Shown piece after piece: positions 16,627-26,337 of a DNA stretch of 59,963 nt (the stretch's first letter is position 1; the number at the start of each line of letters is the position of its first letter). This stretch comes from Brachybacterium timonense (lineage in GTDB: Bacteria; Actinomycetota; Actinomycetes; Actinomycetales; Dermabacteraceae). A program made the position numbers and the translations under genes. The stretch lies in contig NZ_LT984895.1 of NCBI RefSeq assembly GCF_900258505.1, positions 777,468 through 837,430 of the forward strand. Direction: 5' to 3'. The notes below the pieces were generated by a model. It saw only the letters and a program-made list of their open reading frames with translations. It had not been told where the DNA came from and made no database searches.

Positions 16627-18830
16627 CCGACGCCGCCCTGCCCGCGCCCGACGGCAGCACCGACCCGCACCAGTGGCTCGAAGACGTCACCGGTGAGGAT
16701 GCGCTTGCCTGGGTGCGCGAACGCAATGCCCGTGCCGAGCAGGAGCTCGACGGCGTACCGGACCCGCGCAGTGCCGACGGCGCCTCCCTTGCAGGGGTGC
16801 TGCAGGAGGAGATCTGCCAGATTCTCGATGCCGCCGATCGCATTCCAGCGGTCACCAAGCGCGGAGATCTGCTCTACAACGTCTGGACCGACGCCGAGCA
16901 TCCGCGCGGCCTGTGGCGACGCACCACCCTGGAGTCCTATCGCACCGACGACCCCGAGTGGGAGGTGCTGCTTGACCTCGACGCCCTGGATGCCGACGAA
17001 GGGGAGAACTGGGTGTGGCATGGCGCCTCCCTGCTGCGCCCGGCCGAGGGCGAGCCCTACCGCAGGGCGCTGGTAAATCTCTCGCGCGGCGGCTCCGACG
17101 CCGACGTCACCCGTGAATTCGACCTCGAGACGAAACAGTTCGTGACCCCGCTCGACGAGGGCGGAGACGGCTTCTCCCGCCCCGAGTCCAAAGGCAGCGT
17201 GGCCTGGCTGGATGCGGACACCGTGCTTGTCGCCACGGACTTCGGTGATGGCACCATGAGCTCCTCCGGCTACCCCCGCCAGGTGCGGATCTGGCGGCGC
17301 GGCCAGCAGCTCGCCGATGCCGAACTCGTCTTCGAGGCTGATGTCAACGACATGTCCGTGTTCGTCGGACACGAGTCCACCCCCGGGTACGAGCGTGACT
17401 GGATCATCCAGATGCACGCCTTCTACGACGCAAGCTTCCACCTGCTGGACCGCACCCAGAATCCGCCCGCAGTTGTCACCATCGATGTGCCGCGCGACCT
17501 CGAAGTTAACGCGCACCGCGACCTCGCCGTGTTCACCCCGCGCAGTGACTGGACGGTGGGGGAGCGAACCTTCCCCGGCGGTTCCTTCGTCGTGGGCGAC
17601 TTTGACGCCTACCTGCGTGGCGAGACCGACTCGCTGAGCTGCCTGTTCGAGCCGACGCCGAACAGCTCGCTCGAGAACGCGACGCTCACTCGCAACACCG
17701 TCGTCCTCACCATCCTCGAGGACGTTGTGCATCGTCTGGAGGTGCACACTCGTCAGGCCGACGGCACGTGGCGAGGCCGCGACCTGTTCCCCGACCTGGA
17801 GGGATCGCTCGTCGTCGCCGCCGTGGACGGAGACGAGACTGACGAGCTGTGGCTGACCGTCACCAGCTTCATCGAGCCGACCCGACTGCTGCTCGCCGAC
17901 CTTGTGCCCTGTGTGGCCGGGGCCGACGGGGCAGTGGCGGAGGGCGGCCCCGACGGGGCAGCGGCAGCCGGAACGGACCCGGCAGCCCCCGAGGTCATCA
18001 AATCCGCCCCCGCACGCTTTGACGCCGACGGCCTGCAGGTCACCCAACACTTCGCGACCAGCGACGACGGCACCCGGATCCCGTACTTCGAGATCGGCCG
18101 CGCCGACCGGCCCGAGGGTGAGCCGTCGCCCACCCTGCTGTACGGCTACGGCGGCTTCGAGATCTCCGTGACTCCCGCATACCTGGGCGTCGTGGGCAAA
18201 GCGTGGGTGGAGCGCGGCGGCACGTACGTGCTCGCGAATATCCGCGGCGGCGGCGAGTATGGCCCCCGCTGGCATCAGGCGGCACTCAAGGAGAACCGCC
18301 ACCGCGCCTACGAAGACTTCTCGAGCGTGGGCCGTGACCTGATCTCGCGCGGCGTGACCGATGCGCAGCATCTTGCCGTGCGCGGTGGCTCCAACGGCGG
18401 CCTGCTCACCGGCAACATGCTCACCCAGTATCCCGATCTGTTCGGTGCGGTCATCATTCAGGTGCCGCTGCTGGACATGAAGCGCTACTCGCACCTGCTG
18501 GCCGGCTACTCGTGGATGGCCGAATACGGCGACCCCGACACCGCCGACTGGGAGTACATCCGCACCTTCAGCCCGTATCACCTGCTGCGTGAGGGTGTGC
18601 AGTACCCGCCCGCCTTCGTGCTCACCTCCACGCGCGATGACCGCGTCCACCCCGGTCATGCCCGCAAATTCACCGCCGCGCTCGAATCGCTCGGCGCGAA
18701 CGTGCGCTCGTGGGAGAACATCGAGGGTGGTCACGGCGGCGCCGCCACGAATGAGCAGGCGGCCCGCATGAACGCACTCATGTACACGTTCCTGTGGAAC
18801 ACCATCGGGAGTGAGCGCCCCGCATCATGA
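16623..18830 (+). CDS. Prolyl oligopeptidase family serine peptidase (S9A)
   Basis: The 735-residue protein has an N-terminal beta-propeller-like region to about residue 440 and a C-terminal alpha/beta hydrolase domain. The nucleophile Ser lies in GGSNGGLLTGNM, the Asp in TSTRDDRVHP and the His in EGGHGGAAT, so the triad is complete. RGGGEYGPRWHQAALKENR is a family hallmark. No signal peptide, so cytoplasmic cleavage of proline-containing peptides is expected. ATG with AAGGAG upstream. The next gene overlaps by four bases. The upstream sequence encodes a possible small coupled peptide. Confidence 0.93.
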   Translation: MTDAALPAPDGSTDPHQWLEDVTGEDALAWVRERNARAEQELDGVPDPRSADGASLAGVLQEEICQILDAADRIPAVTKRGDLLYNVWTDAEHPRGLWRRTTLESYRTDDPEWEVLLDLDALDADEGENWVWHGASLLRPAEGEPYRRALVNLSRGGSDADVTREFDLETKQFVTPLDEGGDGFSRPESKGSVAWLDADTVLVATDFGDGTMSSSGYPRQVRIWRRGQQLADAELVFEADVNDMSVFVGHESTPGYERDWIIQMHAFYDASFHLLDRTQNPPAVVTIDVPRDLEVNAHRDLAVFTPRSDWTVGERTFPGGSFVVGDFDAYLRGETDSLSCLFEPTPNSSLENATLTRNTVVLTILEDVVHRLEVHTRQADGTWRGRDLFPDLEGSLVVAAVDGDETDELWLTVTSFIEPTRLLLADLVPCVAGADGAVAEGGPDGAAAAGTDPAAPEVIKSAPARFDADGLQVTQHFATSDDGTRIPYFEIGRADRPEGEPSPTLLYGYGGFEISVTPAYLGVVGKAWVERGGTYVLANIRGGGEYGPRWHQAALKENRHRAYEDFSSVGRDLISRGVTDAQHLAVRGGSNGGLLTGNMLTQYPDLFGAVIIQVPLLDMKRYSHLLAGYSWMAEYGDPDTADWEYIRTFSPYHLLREGVQYPPAFVLTSTRDDRVHPGHARKFTAALESLGANVRSWENIEGGHGGAATNEQAARMNALMYTFLWNTIGSERPAS

Positions 18831-20167
18831 GCCGCGCTCGCGAGCTGCTGGACCGTGCAGGACAGGATGACCTGCTGCAGATCCGCAATGACCTGATGAC
18901 GGTCTACCGCGAGATCTCCCGCGAGGACACCCGCCTGTTCCCGCTGCGGTACGCACGGATGACCCCGCGCCCCGGCCAGCGGCGCCCGGATGCCGTGCCC
19001 GTGCTCGTGTTGCCCGACGGCCCCGCCGCAGCCTCCGTGCTGCCCTACGATGCGCTGCGGCGTTCCCTCGCAAGCGCTGGCGTGGACGTGCTCATGATGG
19101 AGCATCGCGGCGTGGGCCTGTCCCGCCTCGACGCCGCCGGGCACGACCTCCCGGCCCGCTCGATGCAGCTGACGCAGGTGCTGCGTGACATCGTGGCCGT
19201 GCTCGACCACGCCCGCGTGACGTCGGCGGCGGTGTACGGCGTGGGCTACGGCGCGTACCTCGCGCAAGCCCTCGCAGCGCTGCACCCCGAGCGCGTGCAC
19301 GGTCTGGTGCTCGACTCGCCGCTGACATCCGCGGATGACGAGCTGGTCTCGCAGCAGGCGCTGCGCGCCGCGTACTGGGAAGGCACCGTGCCGGGCACCG
19401 ACACCCTGGCGGCGACCGTGCGACGGCTTGTGGCCGACGGCAGTCTCGACGGCCGACGTGCAGGGCCTGTGCTGCTCGCCGTGCACGAGCACTCCGGCCT
19501 CGACGCGGTGCGTGATCTGGTGGACCTGCTCGGGCTCGGGCGCGGTCAGCTCACCTTCGCCAGCGTGCGGCAGGTGCTCGCCCAGGGGTGGCTGCAGTCC
19601 ACGCCCTATGTCACCGAGCATGATCTGGTGGCGCGGATCCTCCACACTGAGCTCGGCAGTGGGCACCACGCCGACGGGCAGCCGCTGGACGCACTGCAGC
19701 TGGCTGGCGAACGCTCCCGCGCTGTGCCGCCTTTCGACGGTGAACCGTGGGACCTGCACGCTCTGTCGAGGCAGATCGCTGCGCCTGTGCTCGTCCTCAG
19801 CGGTCGGCGTGACCTGGTCACCCCGCCGAGCATCGCGCATGACCTCGCCGAACGCCTGCCTGCGGCGAGCATCCTCGATGTGCCCGGTACCGGTCACTCG
19901 GTGCTCGACACCCACAGCCGCCTCGCCCAGGTGGCCATCCGTTGGGCGAGCGTCGGGGCGCAGCGCGAACTCACCGCACACGCCGCGGAACTGGCGCGGC
20001 TGCCGCGTACCCCGCTCACGCAGGCACTTGTGACTGGTGTGCGCCTTGCACTCGCCGCTGAGCGCTACTCGCCGATCCGGTTCTGGGTCGAGGCGGCGCG
20101 CAGTCGGCGTCTCCAACAGCTCGCCGCCCCCACGTCACGTCACAGCCGTACCGTGCACGTGCCCTGA
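18827..20167 (+). CDS. Alpha/beta hydrolase-fold protein with nucleophile Ser replaced by Gly
   Basis: The 446-residue protein resembles prolyl/tripeptidyl aminopeptidases. It has MMEHRGVGLSRLD (oxyanion region), a nucleophile elbow, LVLDSPLTSADDE, an inserted helical cap, VLSGRRDLVTP with the usual Asp, and VPGTGHSVLD with the usual His. The elbow reads YGVGYGAYLAQ. Family members have YGxSYGxYLAQ, so the catalytic Ser is Gly (codon GGC). Asp and His remain. It may be an inactive partner of the adjacent S9 peptidase, with which it overlaps by ATGA, or may use other chemistry. No signal peptide is seen. Fold confident; activity unknown. Confidence 0.8.
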   Translation: MSRARELLDRAGQDDLLQIRNDLMTVYREISREDTRLFPLRYARMTPRPGQRRPDAVPVLVLPDGPAAASVLPYDALRRSLASAGVDVLMMEHRGVGLSRLDAAGHDLPARSMQLTQVLRDIVAVLDHARVTSAAVYGVGYGAYLAQALAALHPERVHGLVLDSPLTSADDELVSQQALRAAYWEGTVPGTDTLAATVRRLVADGSLDGRRAGPVLLAVHEHSGLDAVRDLVDLLGLGRGQLTFASVRQVLAQGWLQSTPYVTEHDLVARILHTELGSGHHADGQPLDALQLAGERSRAVPPFDGEPWDLHALSRQIAAPVLVLSGRRDLVTPPSIAHDLAERLPAASILDVPGTGHSVLDTHSRLAQVAIRWASVGAQRELTAHAAELARLPRTPLTQALVTGVRLALAAERYSPIRFWVEAARSRRLQQLAAPTSRHSRTVHVP

Positions 20168-20362
20168 ACGCGGCCGGGTTCATGACCTGAGCCGTAGGGG
20201 CGGTGTCGGCGAGGTCACGCTGTGACCGAACGCATGCCGAAGGCAGGACCTCTGCGGGTTCTCCAGTGCTGGTCAGCGGGGCTAGCCTGGACTTCGCGGA
20301 CCTGTGTAAGGTTCGGGCCAACGGCATGTCGCCGGGGCACAGCATCGCAGAAGGGGGAGGAC

Positions 20363-21157
20363 GTGCGTCGTCGCGTCACCGGAGTGCGCCTGAGCCAACC
20401 GATCACGCAGAACCGTCGTATCGGTGGCATCATCGCCGCTGGCAGCTCGCTTGCGCTGGTGGGGGCGATTGTGGCCCTGGGTCTGACGGGCGTCGGTCCG
20501 CTGAGCGGGCTGGCAGGGGAGAGTGACGCAGCGACCCCCGCCGCCGTGACCGCGCCGGCGACACCGCCGAGCGACGCGGAGCCCGCCTCCGCTGAGTCCA
20601 CGGAGGATGCGGCGAGCGAGGCTGCGACGGCTGACACTGATGCGTCGGCCGAAGCGCCAGCAGCGGATGAGCAGAACCTGAGTGATGCCACGCCTGCCGA
20701 CGAACAGCCCAGCGCGGACCAGGGCGAGGGTGCGGCCACGCAGCCCGCGCGAATCTCCGGGAGATCCGGAGGTGACCGCGAGGAGTCGACGCGCCGCGAA
20801 CAGCAGGGCAGGACCCGGAACGGAGCGAATGAGAGGCGTCGTGGATCCTCCGACCACAGGGGTGCCCGCGGCGGATCGTCATCTGACGCTGATAGTGACG
20901 GGAGCGACTCCATCGGAAATGAACCATCGACCGCTCCGACGCCTGAGGAACCGCCCAGCACCACGCCGACTGCGGACCCCGCTCCGACCTCCCCGAGCAC
21001 CGGCGACGAGGGCGGATCCCACACGCCATCGAACCCCGCCCCGAGCACTCCGGGTGATTCCTCCGATGAGCCCGAGGGCCCGGCTAAGCCATCACCCAGC
21101 ACACCGGATTCCACGGCGGATTCCAGCGAATCCGGTCCTGCAGACACCGCCGACTGA
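20363..21157 (+). CDS. Exported or membrane-anchored low-complexity protein
   Basis: The 264-residue product starts with a basic tail and one hydrophobic helix (IGGIIAAGSSLALVGAIVAL). The rest, about 220 residues, is almost entirely Ala, Pro, Ser, Thr, Glu, Asp and Gly, with a basic patch in the middle (GGDREESTRREQQGRTRNGA). It looks like an intrinsically disordered cell-envelope protein. No catalytic or binding motif is visible. The GTG start at 20363 has GGGGGAGGA upstream, clearly better than earlier in-frame ATGs. Codon use keeps a strong GC third-position bias, which supports a real gene despite the simple composition. Confidence 0.65.
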   Translation: MRRRVTGVRLSQPITQNRRIGGIIAAGSSLALVGAIVALGLTGVGPLSGLAGESDAATPAAVTAPATPPSDAEPASAESTEDAASEAATADTDASAEAPAADEQNLSDATPADEQPSADQGEGAATQPARISGRSGGDREESTRREQQGRTRNGANERRRGSSDHRGARGGSSSDADSDGSDSIGNEPSTAPTPEEPPSTTPTADPAPTSPSTGDEGGSHTPSNPAPSTPGDSSDEPEGPAKPSPSTPDSTADSSESGPADTAD

Positions 21158-21290
21158 CATCCCGCGGGCTCATCGTGCACCCCGCGGCCGTATCGCGCGA
21201 CCGAGGCAGTATCTGTTCCGGGCCGCAGCCGGCCTCGATGCGCGCTGGGTGCCGAGCCGGTGACCCGTTGGGTGCCGGCACAGGCAGCTG

Positions 21291-22703
21291 TCAGTCCGCG
21301 CGGCAGACCGTTGTGAAGCCGCCATCGTCGACGACCACGCGGACGGGGACCTGCCACTGATCCGCTGCCCACTGGGCCGGATCCTCCGGGGGCTGACCGC
21401 CCCAGGAGAACGCGTACCGATCGATGATCGCGCAGTCCGGCACACGCGCATTCCCGCCGTGCAGCCACTGCACATCATGGTCAGGCACAGCCTTCGCCAG
21501 CAGCGTGATCTCGGTGGCGAGCACAGCCCCGTCCGGCACCGCCTCGAGCGCCCGCTCCGCGGGCGCTGCGCGCCAAGTCAGATCCCATTTCTGCGGACGC
21601 GCCAGATCCAGCAGCGGGATCCGGGCCAGTGGCACCAGGGTCACGGCGACCATCGCCGTGATGGCGACCAGGCGTGTCCACCGGGACGCGACGCGGTCTG
21701 TGCGCCGATCTCCGAGCACATCCAGTAGCGCAGCTGCAGCGATCGGCATCAGCACCGCGTTGTAGTGCCAGTACCAGTCCCAGTAGAACTCCACCGACCC
21801 CGCGAAGCGCCACGCGAGCGTGGGCAGCATCAACAGGATCAGCGGGGAGCGCGCGCCGATCACTCCCGCGGCCATCACCAGCATCGCAGCGGTAGCCCAC
21901 TTCACCGGGGGCCACAGCAGGGATGTCGGATCCGCAAGGTTGTCGGTGTAGTCGTACTGCCCTCCTGTGTTCAGCAACGGCAGGATCACGAAGGTAGACA
22001 GCACGAACCAGCCCACACCCCAGCAGGCCAGCCCGATCCCCTCACGTCGATACGGCCGGTGCCACAGCGCGATCACGCCGCCCAGCATGGCGACCGTGAG
22101 CCCCAGGTCCTCTTTGACCAGGACGAGCGGCGCCGCCCAGAGAACCGCGGCCGCCATTCGCCTCTCTACGAGCGCCACGAGTGAGAAGGCGAGCATCGGC
22201 ACCGCGAAAGCGATCTCATGGAACTGCACCGCCGCGGCTGACTGCAGGCCGAAGCTCAGCGCGTAGGCCACGCCCACCACCAGGCCGGGCCAGCTGCCAA
22301 GGCGCTCCATGGCACAGCGGGCGATCGGCACAGCGCTCAGACCGAACAGCGCCGCCTGCGTCCATAGCAGCGCAAGACCTGAGGGCCAGATCCACCACAC
22401 CGGGGCGAGCAGCACGAGGATCGGATGGAAATGATCGCCCAGCAGATTCGCGCCGTCACCCTTGATCGGCACGATCGGTGCTCGCAGCTCCCCGTACGCC
22501 TTTGCTAGCTGCGTGAAGATCCCTAGATCCCAGGACGGGGCGACCAGGTTCCGCCACTGCTGCCACCCCAGCAGCCCGTACAGCACCATGGCGATCACGC
22601 CGATGAGCACGGGCACCGCCATGGGGCGCAATCGAGCGGTCAACGACGGGTGCGCCGGTGACTCAGCAGCAGCCGAATCAGCATCCGTGGCGGCATGTGT
22701 CAT
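21291..22703 (-). CDS. DUF2079 family membrane protein
   Basis: The 470-residue protein has about ten membrane segments. The N-terminal part has SWDLGIFTQLAKAYGEL and LLGDHFHPILVLLAPVWWIWP, the conserved DUF2079 region, plus FHEIAFAVPML. DUF2079 proteins resemble GT-C glycosyltransferases and may transfer lipid-linked sugars, but no activity is established. The C-terminal 110 residues (PERALEAVPDGAVLATE and a YAFSWGG segment) look extracytoplasmic, as in GT-C enzymes. The ATG at 22703 lies seven bases after TACCGT on the minus strand, a leaderless signal. It is divergent from the next gene, with 66 bases between starts. Confidence 0.85.
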   Translation of the reverse strand: MTHAATDADSAAAESPAHPSLTARLRPMAVPVLIGVIAMVLYGLLGWQQWRNLVAPSWDLGIFTQLAKAYGELRAPIVPIKGDGANLLGDHFHPILVLLAPVWWIWPSGLALLWTQAALFGLSAVPIARCAMERLGSWPGLVVGVAYALSFGLQSAAAVQFHEIAFAVPMLAFSLVALVERRMAAAVLWAAPLVLVKEDLGLTVAMLGGVIALWHRPYRREGIGLACWGVGWFVLSTFVILPLLNTGGQYDYTDNLADPTSLLWPPVKWATAAMLVMAAGVIGARSPLILLMLPTLAWRFAGSVEFYWDWYWHYNAVLMPIAAAALLDVLGDRRTDRVASRWTRLVAITAMVAVTLVPLARIPLLDLARPQKWDLTWRAAPAERALEAVPDGAVLATEITLLAKAVPDHDVQWLHGGNARVPDCAIIDRYAFSWGGQPPEDPAQWAADQWQVPVRVVVDDGGFTTVCRAD

Positions 22704-22769
22704 GACGTCCACGGTAGTAGACGAGGAACGCTGGTCATGGCGGACGTGTGGGGGAAGTACGATCCGCAC

Positions 22770-23723
22770 ATGAGCCTACGTCTGCTCCTCACCTCGCCCG
22801 CCGTGCGCCTGGGGCGCGCCGCCCGGCTGATCGGGGACGTTCCCCTGAGCTCCCGAGTGCTGCGCGGCACCGCTTTCTCCCTTGCACTGGGGGCGTTCAG
22901 CCTGGTGGATCCGCACCGTCTTGACCCGTGGCAGCGCACAGGGCATCGCATGATCTCCGGCGCCCTGGCGGGCGCCGTGGGCGCGGACCTCGCCCGGGAG
23001 GACCCGATCGTCGACCCGGTCACCGATAGCGTGCTGCTCGCCGGTGCGGCGCTCGCCCTCGCCGGGCCCGCGGAGGAGCTCGACGGGTGGGCGCAGAAGC
23101 GCCTCGGGGAGCTCGGCATCACCCATCCGCGGTGGATCTTCGCTGCCCTCGGCGCCGGCATGACCGCGGCGACCTACGCGCTCGCATCCCGTCAGGTGGA
23201 GGACGAGCAGGCCTGGCACGAGCTTGCCCACACGATCACGGACGAGCTTCGCGGCGAGCTCGACCCGCGGCTGCGCGCCGTGATCGAGGCGATGCTCGCG
23301 CCCGCCGTCGACGGAGCCGACGGAGCTGATCTGCCCGGCGCAGCCGCGCTCCGTGAGCAGCTGGGGCACGTCAGGCAGCTGGGCGATCGGCCGTTCTTCG
23401 ACACCATGCTCGTGTTCGAGGATCCGCAGCTTCAGACGCTGCCGCGAGCTGTTCCCCGCCAGCAGACCTGGCCGGTCTCCGCCTGTTTTGACCGCGACGG
23501 CCGCGTCTACCGGCTCGAGTTGCTGATCAGCGACGGGTTACTGGCTGCCGTCACTGCCACGACGGACCAGGCGGAGACCCCGGTTGGTTGGGATATGGGG
23601 GAGGCGGAGCTGGGCGCGCTTGTCGATGACCCGACGCCACCCGCGGTCGATGAGCTGGAGCTGGTGGTGGAGAGCGAGGATCCCAGCTCACGCGCCGTCA
23701 CAGGCGGCATGCCACGCCGGTGA
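22770..23723 (+). CDS. Hypothetical protein with hydrophobic N-terminal half
   Basis: The 317-residue protein has moderately hydrophobic helices up to about residue 145 (for example TAFSLALGAFSLV and LAGAALALAGPAEE) and a soluble, acidic C-terminal half. No family recognised. The ATG at 22770 is six bases after TACGAT (22758-22763), a leaderless signal; an alternative ATG at 22737 has GAGGA nine bases upstream and would add 11 residues. One rare TTA codon occurs at 23538-23540. Its end overlaps the convergent msrA by 26 bases. Confidence 0.65.
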   Translation: MSLRLLLTSPAVRLGRAARLIGDVPLSSRVLRGTAFSLALGAFSLVDPHRLDPWQRTGHRMISGALAGAVGADLAREDPIVDPVTDSVLLAGAALALAGPAEELDGWAQKRLGELGITHPRWIFAALGAGMTAATYALASRQVEDEQAWHELAHTITDELRGELDPRLRAVIEAMLAPAVDGADGADLPGAAALREQLGHVRQLGDRPFFDTMLVFEDPQLQTLPRAVPRQQTWPVSACFDRDGRVYRLELLISDGLLAAVTATTDQAETPVGWDMGEAELGALVDDPTPPAVDELELVVESEDPSSRAVTGGMPRR

Positions 23724-24390
23724 AACCGTGGTTGCAGTAGCCCATCGGGTTGCGCGCCAGATACTGCTGATGTTCGGCCTCGGCGGTGTAGTAGACGCCG
23801 CAGCCTGCCTCTGCTAGCGGCGCGAGCTCGGTGGTGATCTCCCCGCGGCCCGCCTCGCGCAGCGCTTCCTGGTACGCGGCGGCGGAGGCACGCACGAGCT
23901 CACCTTGCGCGGGCGTCGTCCAATACACCGCGGAGCGGTACTCGGTGCCGACGTCATTGCCCTGGCGCATCGCGGTGGTCGGATCGTGCTGCTGCCAGAA
24001 CTCCTCGAGCAGGCGACGCAGCGTGGGCTCCCCGCCACGGTAGATCACGCGCACCGCCTCGGCATGGCCCGTGCGGGCGGAGAACACCTCGTCGTAGGTG
24101 GGATGCGGTGTGAAACCGCCCGCGTATCCCGCGGAGGTCGTGTGCACCCCCGAGACCTGCCACGCGATCCGTTCGATCCCCCAGAAGCAGCCGCCGGCCA
24201 GAATGATCTCCTCGGTGTCTTCCGGCCAGGGCGTCGGATTCGCGGGTGCGTCCGGGCCCAGCATGTCGGTGCCCAGCACGAGATGCTCGCGCGCGAGCGG
24301 ATACGGGTACGCCTCGCGGCCCGGCAGCGCATCAGCCGCCGCAACCATCTGCTTCTTGTGCCCGTACAGGAGGTCCATCATCTGCCACAT
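23698..24390 (-). CDS. msrA: Peptide-methionine (S)-S-oxide reductase
   Basis: The 230-residue enzyme reduces methionine-S-sulfoxide in proteins and free methionine. The catalytic motif GCFWGIERI lies near residue 67, followed by GYAGG, GHAEAVRV, FWQQHDPT and QGNDVGTEYRSAVY. The C-terminus NPMGYCNHGFTGVACRL supplies recycling Cys residues. Length is typical of the form with a 45-residue N-terminal extension (HLVLG). The ATG at 24390 lies seven bases after TACCGT on the minus strand, so it likely has its own leaderless promoter although it also follows the DUF58 operon by 22 bases. No msrB nearby. Confidence 0.95.
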   Translation of the reverse strand: MWQMMDLLYGHKKQMVAAADALPGREAYPYPLAREHLVLGTDMLGPDAPANPTPWPEDTEEIILAGGCFWGIERIAWQVSGVHTTSAGYAGGFTPHPTYDEVFSARTGHAEAVRVIYRGGEPTLRRLLEEFWQQHDPTTAMRQGNDVGTEYRSAVYWTTPAQGELVRASAAAYQEALREAGRGEITTELAPLAEAGCGVYYTAEAEHQQYLARNPMGYCNHGFTGVACRL

Positions 24391-24412
24391 GGCGGCCACG
24401 GTACGCCGCTCG

Positions 24413-24970
24413 TCAACGCCGACGGGAGGGCACGACGAGCGGGGTGAGCACGACTACGAGCGCCACCAGCGCGATCGTTCCTACCAGCACCATCCATGAC
24501 GGCATCGTGATCAGGCCGATCCCCAGCACCACCGCGCCCGCCGCGATCGAGGCGACCACCACCGGCACCGCGGCGCGGCCCCACAGTCGCCATGCGGAGC
24601 GGCCGACCCGCCCATGCACAGGGACGGTCGCTGCCCATGCCCACGCCATGTGCGCCACCAGGAGCAGCAGCCCGGCTAGGGCGAGCGAGGCAGCGCCCTG
24701 CTCGGGCAGCACCGCAGCCAACAGGGCGAGCGCTACGAACAGCACCCAGCCGGCATCGGAGTCGGGGTCCAGGCTCTGCGCCAGCAGCAGGATGAGCACC
24801 AGCAGCGACACCGTCGTCTCCACCATCCCCACGAAGGGGCCGCCTGGCACGATCAGCAGCAGAGCGCCGATCACCGCGGCAGCGGCAAGGCCGCGCAGCA
24901 GCCACTGGGACCTCGAGATCTCGGTGATCCGCCCGAGCTGTGACGCGATCGCGTCGACAACGGCGTGCAT
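24413..24970 (-). CDS. Membrane protein at the end of the MoxR operon
   Basis: The 185-residue protein has about six hydrophobic segments, after a 30-residue amphipathic start (VVDAIASQLGRITEISRSQW). No family recognised. The ATG shares one base with the stop of the DUF58 gene (TGATG) and has GAGGAGG upstream. In related actinobacterial MoxR clusters the gene after DUF58 often encodes a large transglutaminase-like membrane protein. This much smaller protein occupies that place but lacks any Cys-His-Asp triad domain. Confidence 0.75.
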   Translation of the reverse strand: MHAVVDAIASQLGRITEISRSQWLLRGLAAAAVIGALLLIVPGGPFVGMVETTVSLLVLILLLAQSLDPDSDAGWVLFVALALLAAVLPEQGAASLALAGLLLLVAHMAWAWAATVPVHGRVGRSAWRLWGRAAVPVVVASIAAGAVVLGIGLITMPSWMVLVGTIALVALVVVLTPLVVPSRRR

Positions 24971-26337
24971 CAGGACCTCCTCATCCGGGGAGCGGACCGC
25001 ATCTGGGCCAGAGACAGCAGCACCGGGGCGAGCGATCCAGGGCCATCCCACCGGGTGACCGGCACGCCCGCCTCCCGCAGCTCCCGCAGAATGCGCTCAC
25101 GCTGCAGGCGCCGCAGCGCCCAGGCCTCCGCCCAGTAGCGGCGTGCCCGCGGCGGTTCGTGCGAACGGGCTGAACGCGCAACATGCTCCGGCGATCCGAG
25201 CGACGGCGGCAGGGTATCGATCACCACGACATCGCCGCCGAGCGCCAGCAGCGTGGAGACCTGCTCGATTGCCGCTGGTGCCAGTAGCGGCGAGCACACC
25301 ACCACGAGCGTTCCGGTCCGCACCGAACGCAGCCGACGGGCGGTGGCGGTGCGACCCGTGCTGCCGCGCTTCGCCCGCGACAGCACGTCCACCAGGACGC
25401 GTAGCTGCCGCGGCCCCGTTCCCGGACGAACCGGCCCGATCAAGTAGCCCAGGTCGTGCAACGCCACCCGGTCGCCGATGCTCAGATAGTGGCGGGCGAC
25501 AGCAGTGGTCGCCCGGATCGTGAGGTCCAGGCTCGACGGGGGATGCGTACCGACGCCCGGGGCCGGTGGGATGTCCGCCAGGGTGTCGGTGACGACGAGG
25601 ACGTCGGTGTCCTGCTCCGTGTAGGTCGCATTCGTGTGCATTCGGCCCGTGCGGTTGGTGACCCGCCAGTTGATCCGGGCCAGACGATCGCCGGGGCGGA
25701 ACTCGCGCACGTCAGCGAGCGCCGTCCCGTCGCCGCGGCGTGAGGACAGGTGTACGCCGCTGATCCCGATCGGCGTGGGCACCGCTGTGGTGGCCTCCAG
25801 CACGGATGCCGCGGGGATCACCTGCAGCGCGGCGGCTGCCAGCTCTGTCTGGGCGCGGTGGGCGGCCAGCGGATCCAGCACCATCACGTGCATCGGCCCC
25901 ACCTCGAGCCGCCCCCACCGGTGGGCGAGCAGGGAGAACCGCGTCTGCCCGTCGGCGCACAGCGAGCCGTGCGGCGGGTTGAGGTCTGCCGCCGGGGACA
26001 GCGGCAGCGTCACGCTTGTGAGCAACCCCGAGACGGTGGTCACCTCGATCGCCGCCCCGGACCCCTCGGTGAGGGAGCGGGCGCTCGTGCGCACCAGCGG
26101 GCCGGGCACCCCGTGGTCCTGGTGGGTGGCTGTGTGGCGCGCACGGGCGATCGCCGCCCAGGCCAGCAGCGGCACCGCAAGAAGCAGCAGGGCCGGCCGG
26201 CCAGCCAGCAGCGCGAGCAGCGCCACCGAGCAGCCAGCGACGACGGCGCGGGTGAGCGCCGGAGTGGGACGTGGCTGAAGCGGGGCGGCGCTGCGGCTGA
26301 GCGGCACCAGGTCCAGAGTGTCGGTGCGGCGCATCAC
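24970..26337 (-). CDS. DUF58 domain-containing protein
   Basis: The 455-residue protein begins with two adjacent hydrophobic helices (about residues 29-63). The DUF58 hallmark is REFRPGDRLARINWRVTNRTG near residue 220, followed by a vWA-like region (DVLVVTDTLAD). DUF58 proteins are partners of MoxR AAA+ ATPases. Its start overlaps the moxR-type stop by four bases. It probably sits on the inner membrane with the DUF58 domain in the cytoplasm. The molecular role is not known for the family beyond a suggested part in complex maturation or envelope integrity. Confidence 0.9.
   Translation of the reverse strand: MMRRTDTLDLVPLSRSAAPLQPRPTPALTRAVVAGCSVALLALLAGRPALLLLAVPLLAWAAIARARHTATHQDHGVPGPLVRTSARSLTEGSGAAIEVTTVSGLLTSVTLPLSPAADLNPPHGSLCADGQTRFSLLAHRWGRLEVGPMHVMVLDPLAAHRAQTELAAAALQVIPAASVLEATTAVPTPIGISGVHLSSRRGDGTALADVREFRPGDRLARINWRVTNRTGRMHTNATYTEQDTDVLVVTDTLADIPPAPGVGTHPPSSLDLTIRATTAVARHYLSIGDRVALHDLGYLIGPVRPGTGPRQLRVLVDVLSRAKRGSTGRTATARRLRSVRTGTLVVVCSPLLAPAAIEQVSTLLALGGDVVVIDTLPPSLGSPEHVARSARSHEPPRARRYWAEAWALRRLQRERILRELREAGVPVTRWDGPGSLAPVLLSLAQMRSAPRMRRS

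Noticed and set aside
16287..18734. Long minus-strand open frame of 815 codons antisense to the S9 peptidase
   Set aside because: It mirrors a real gene with full motifs on the plus strand. In GC-rich DNA the complementary frame stays open by codon bias. Its product has no recognisable motif.
18827..20167. Frameshift or broken gene because of the missing Ser
   Set aside because: The frame is intact across 446 codons with normal codon bias and conserved Asp and His, so it is a substitution and not a broken gene.
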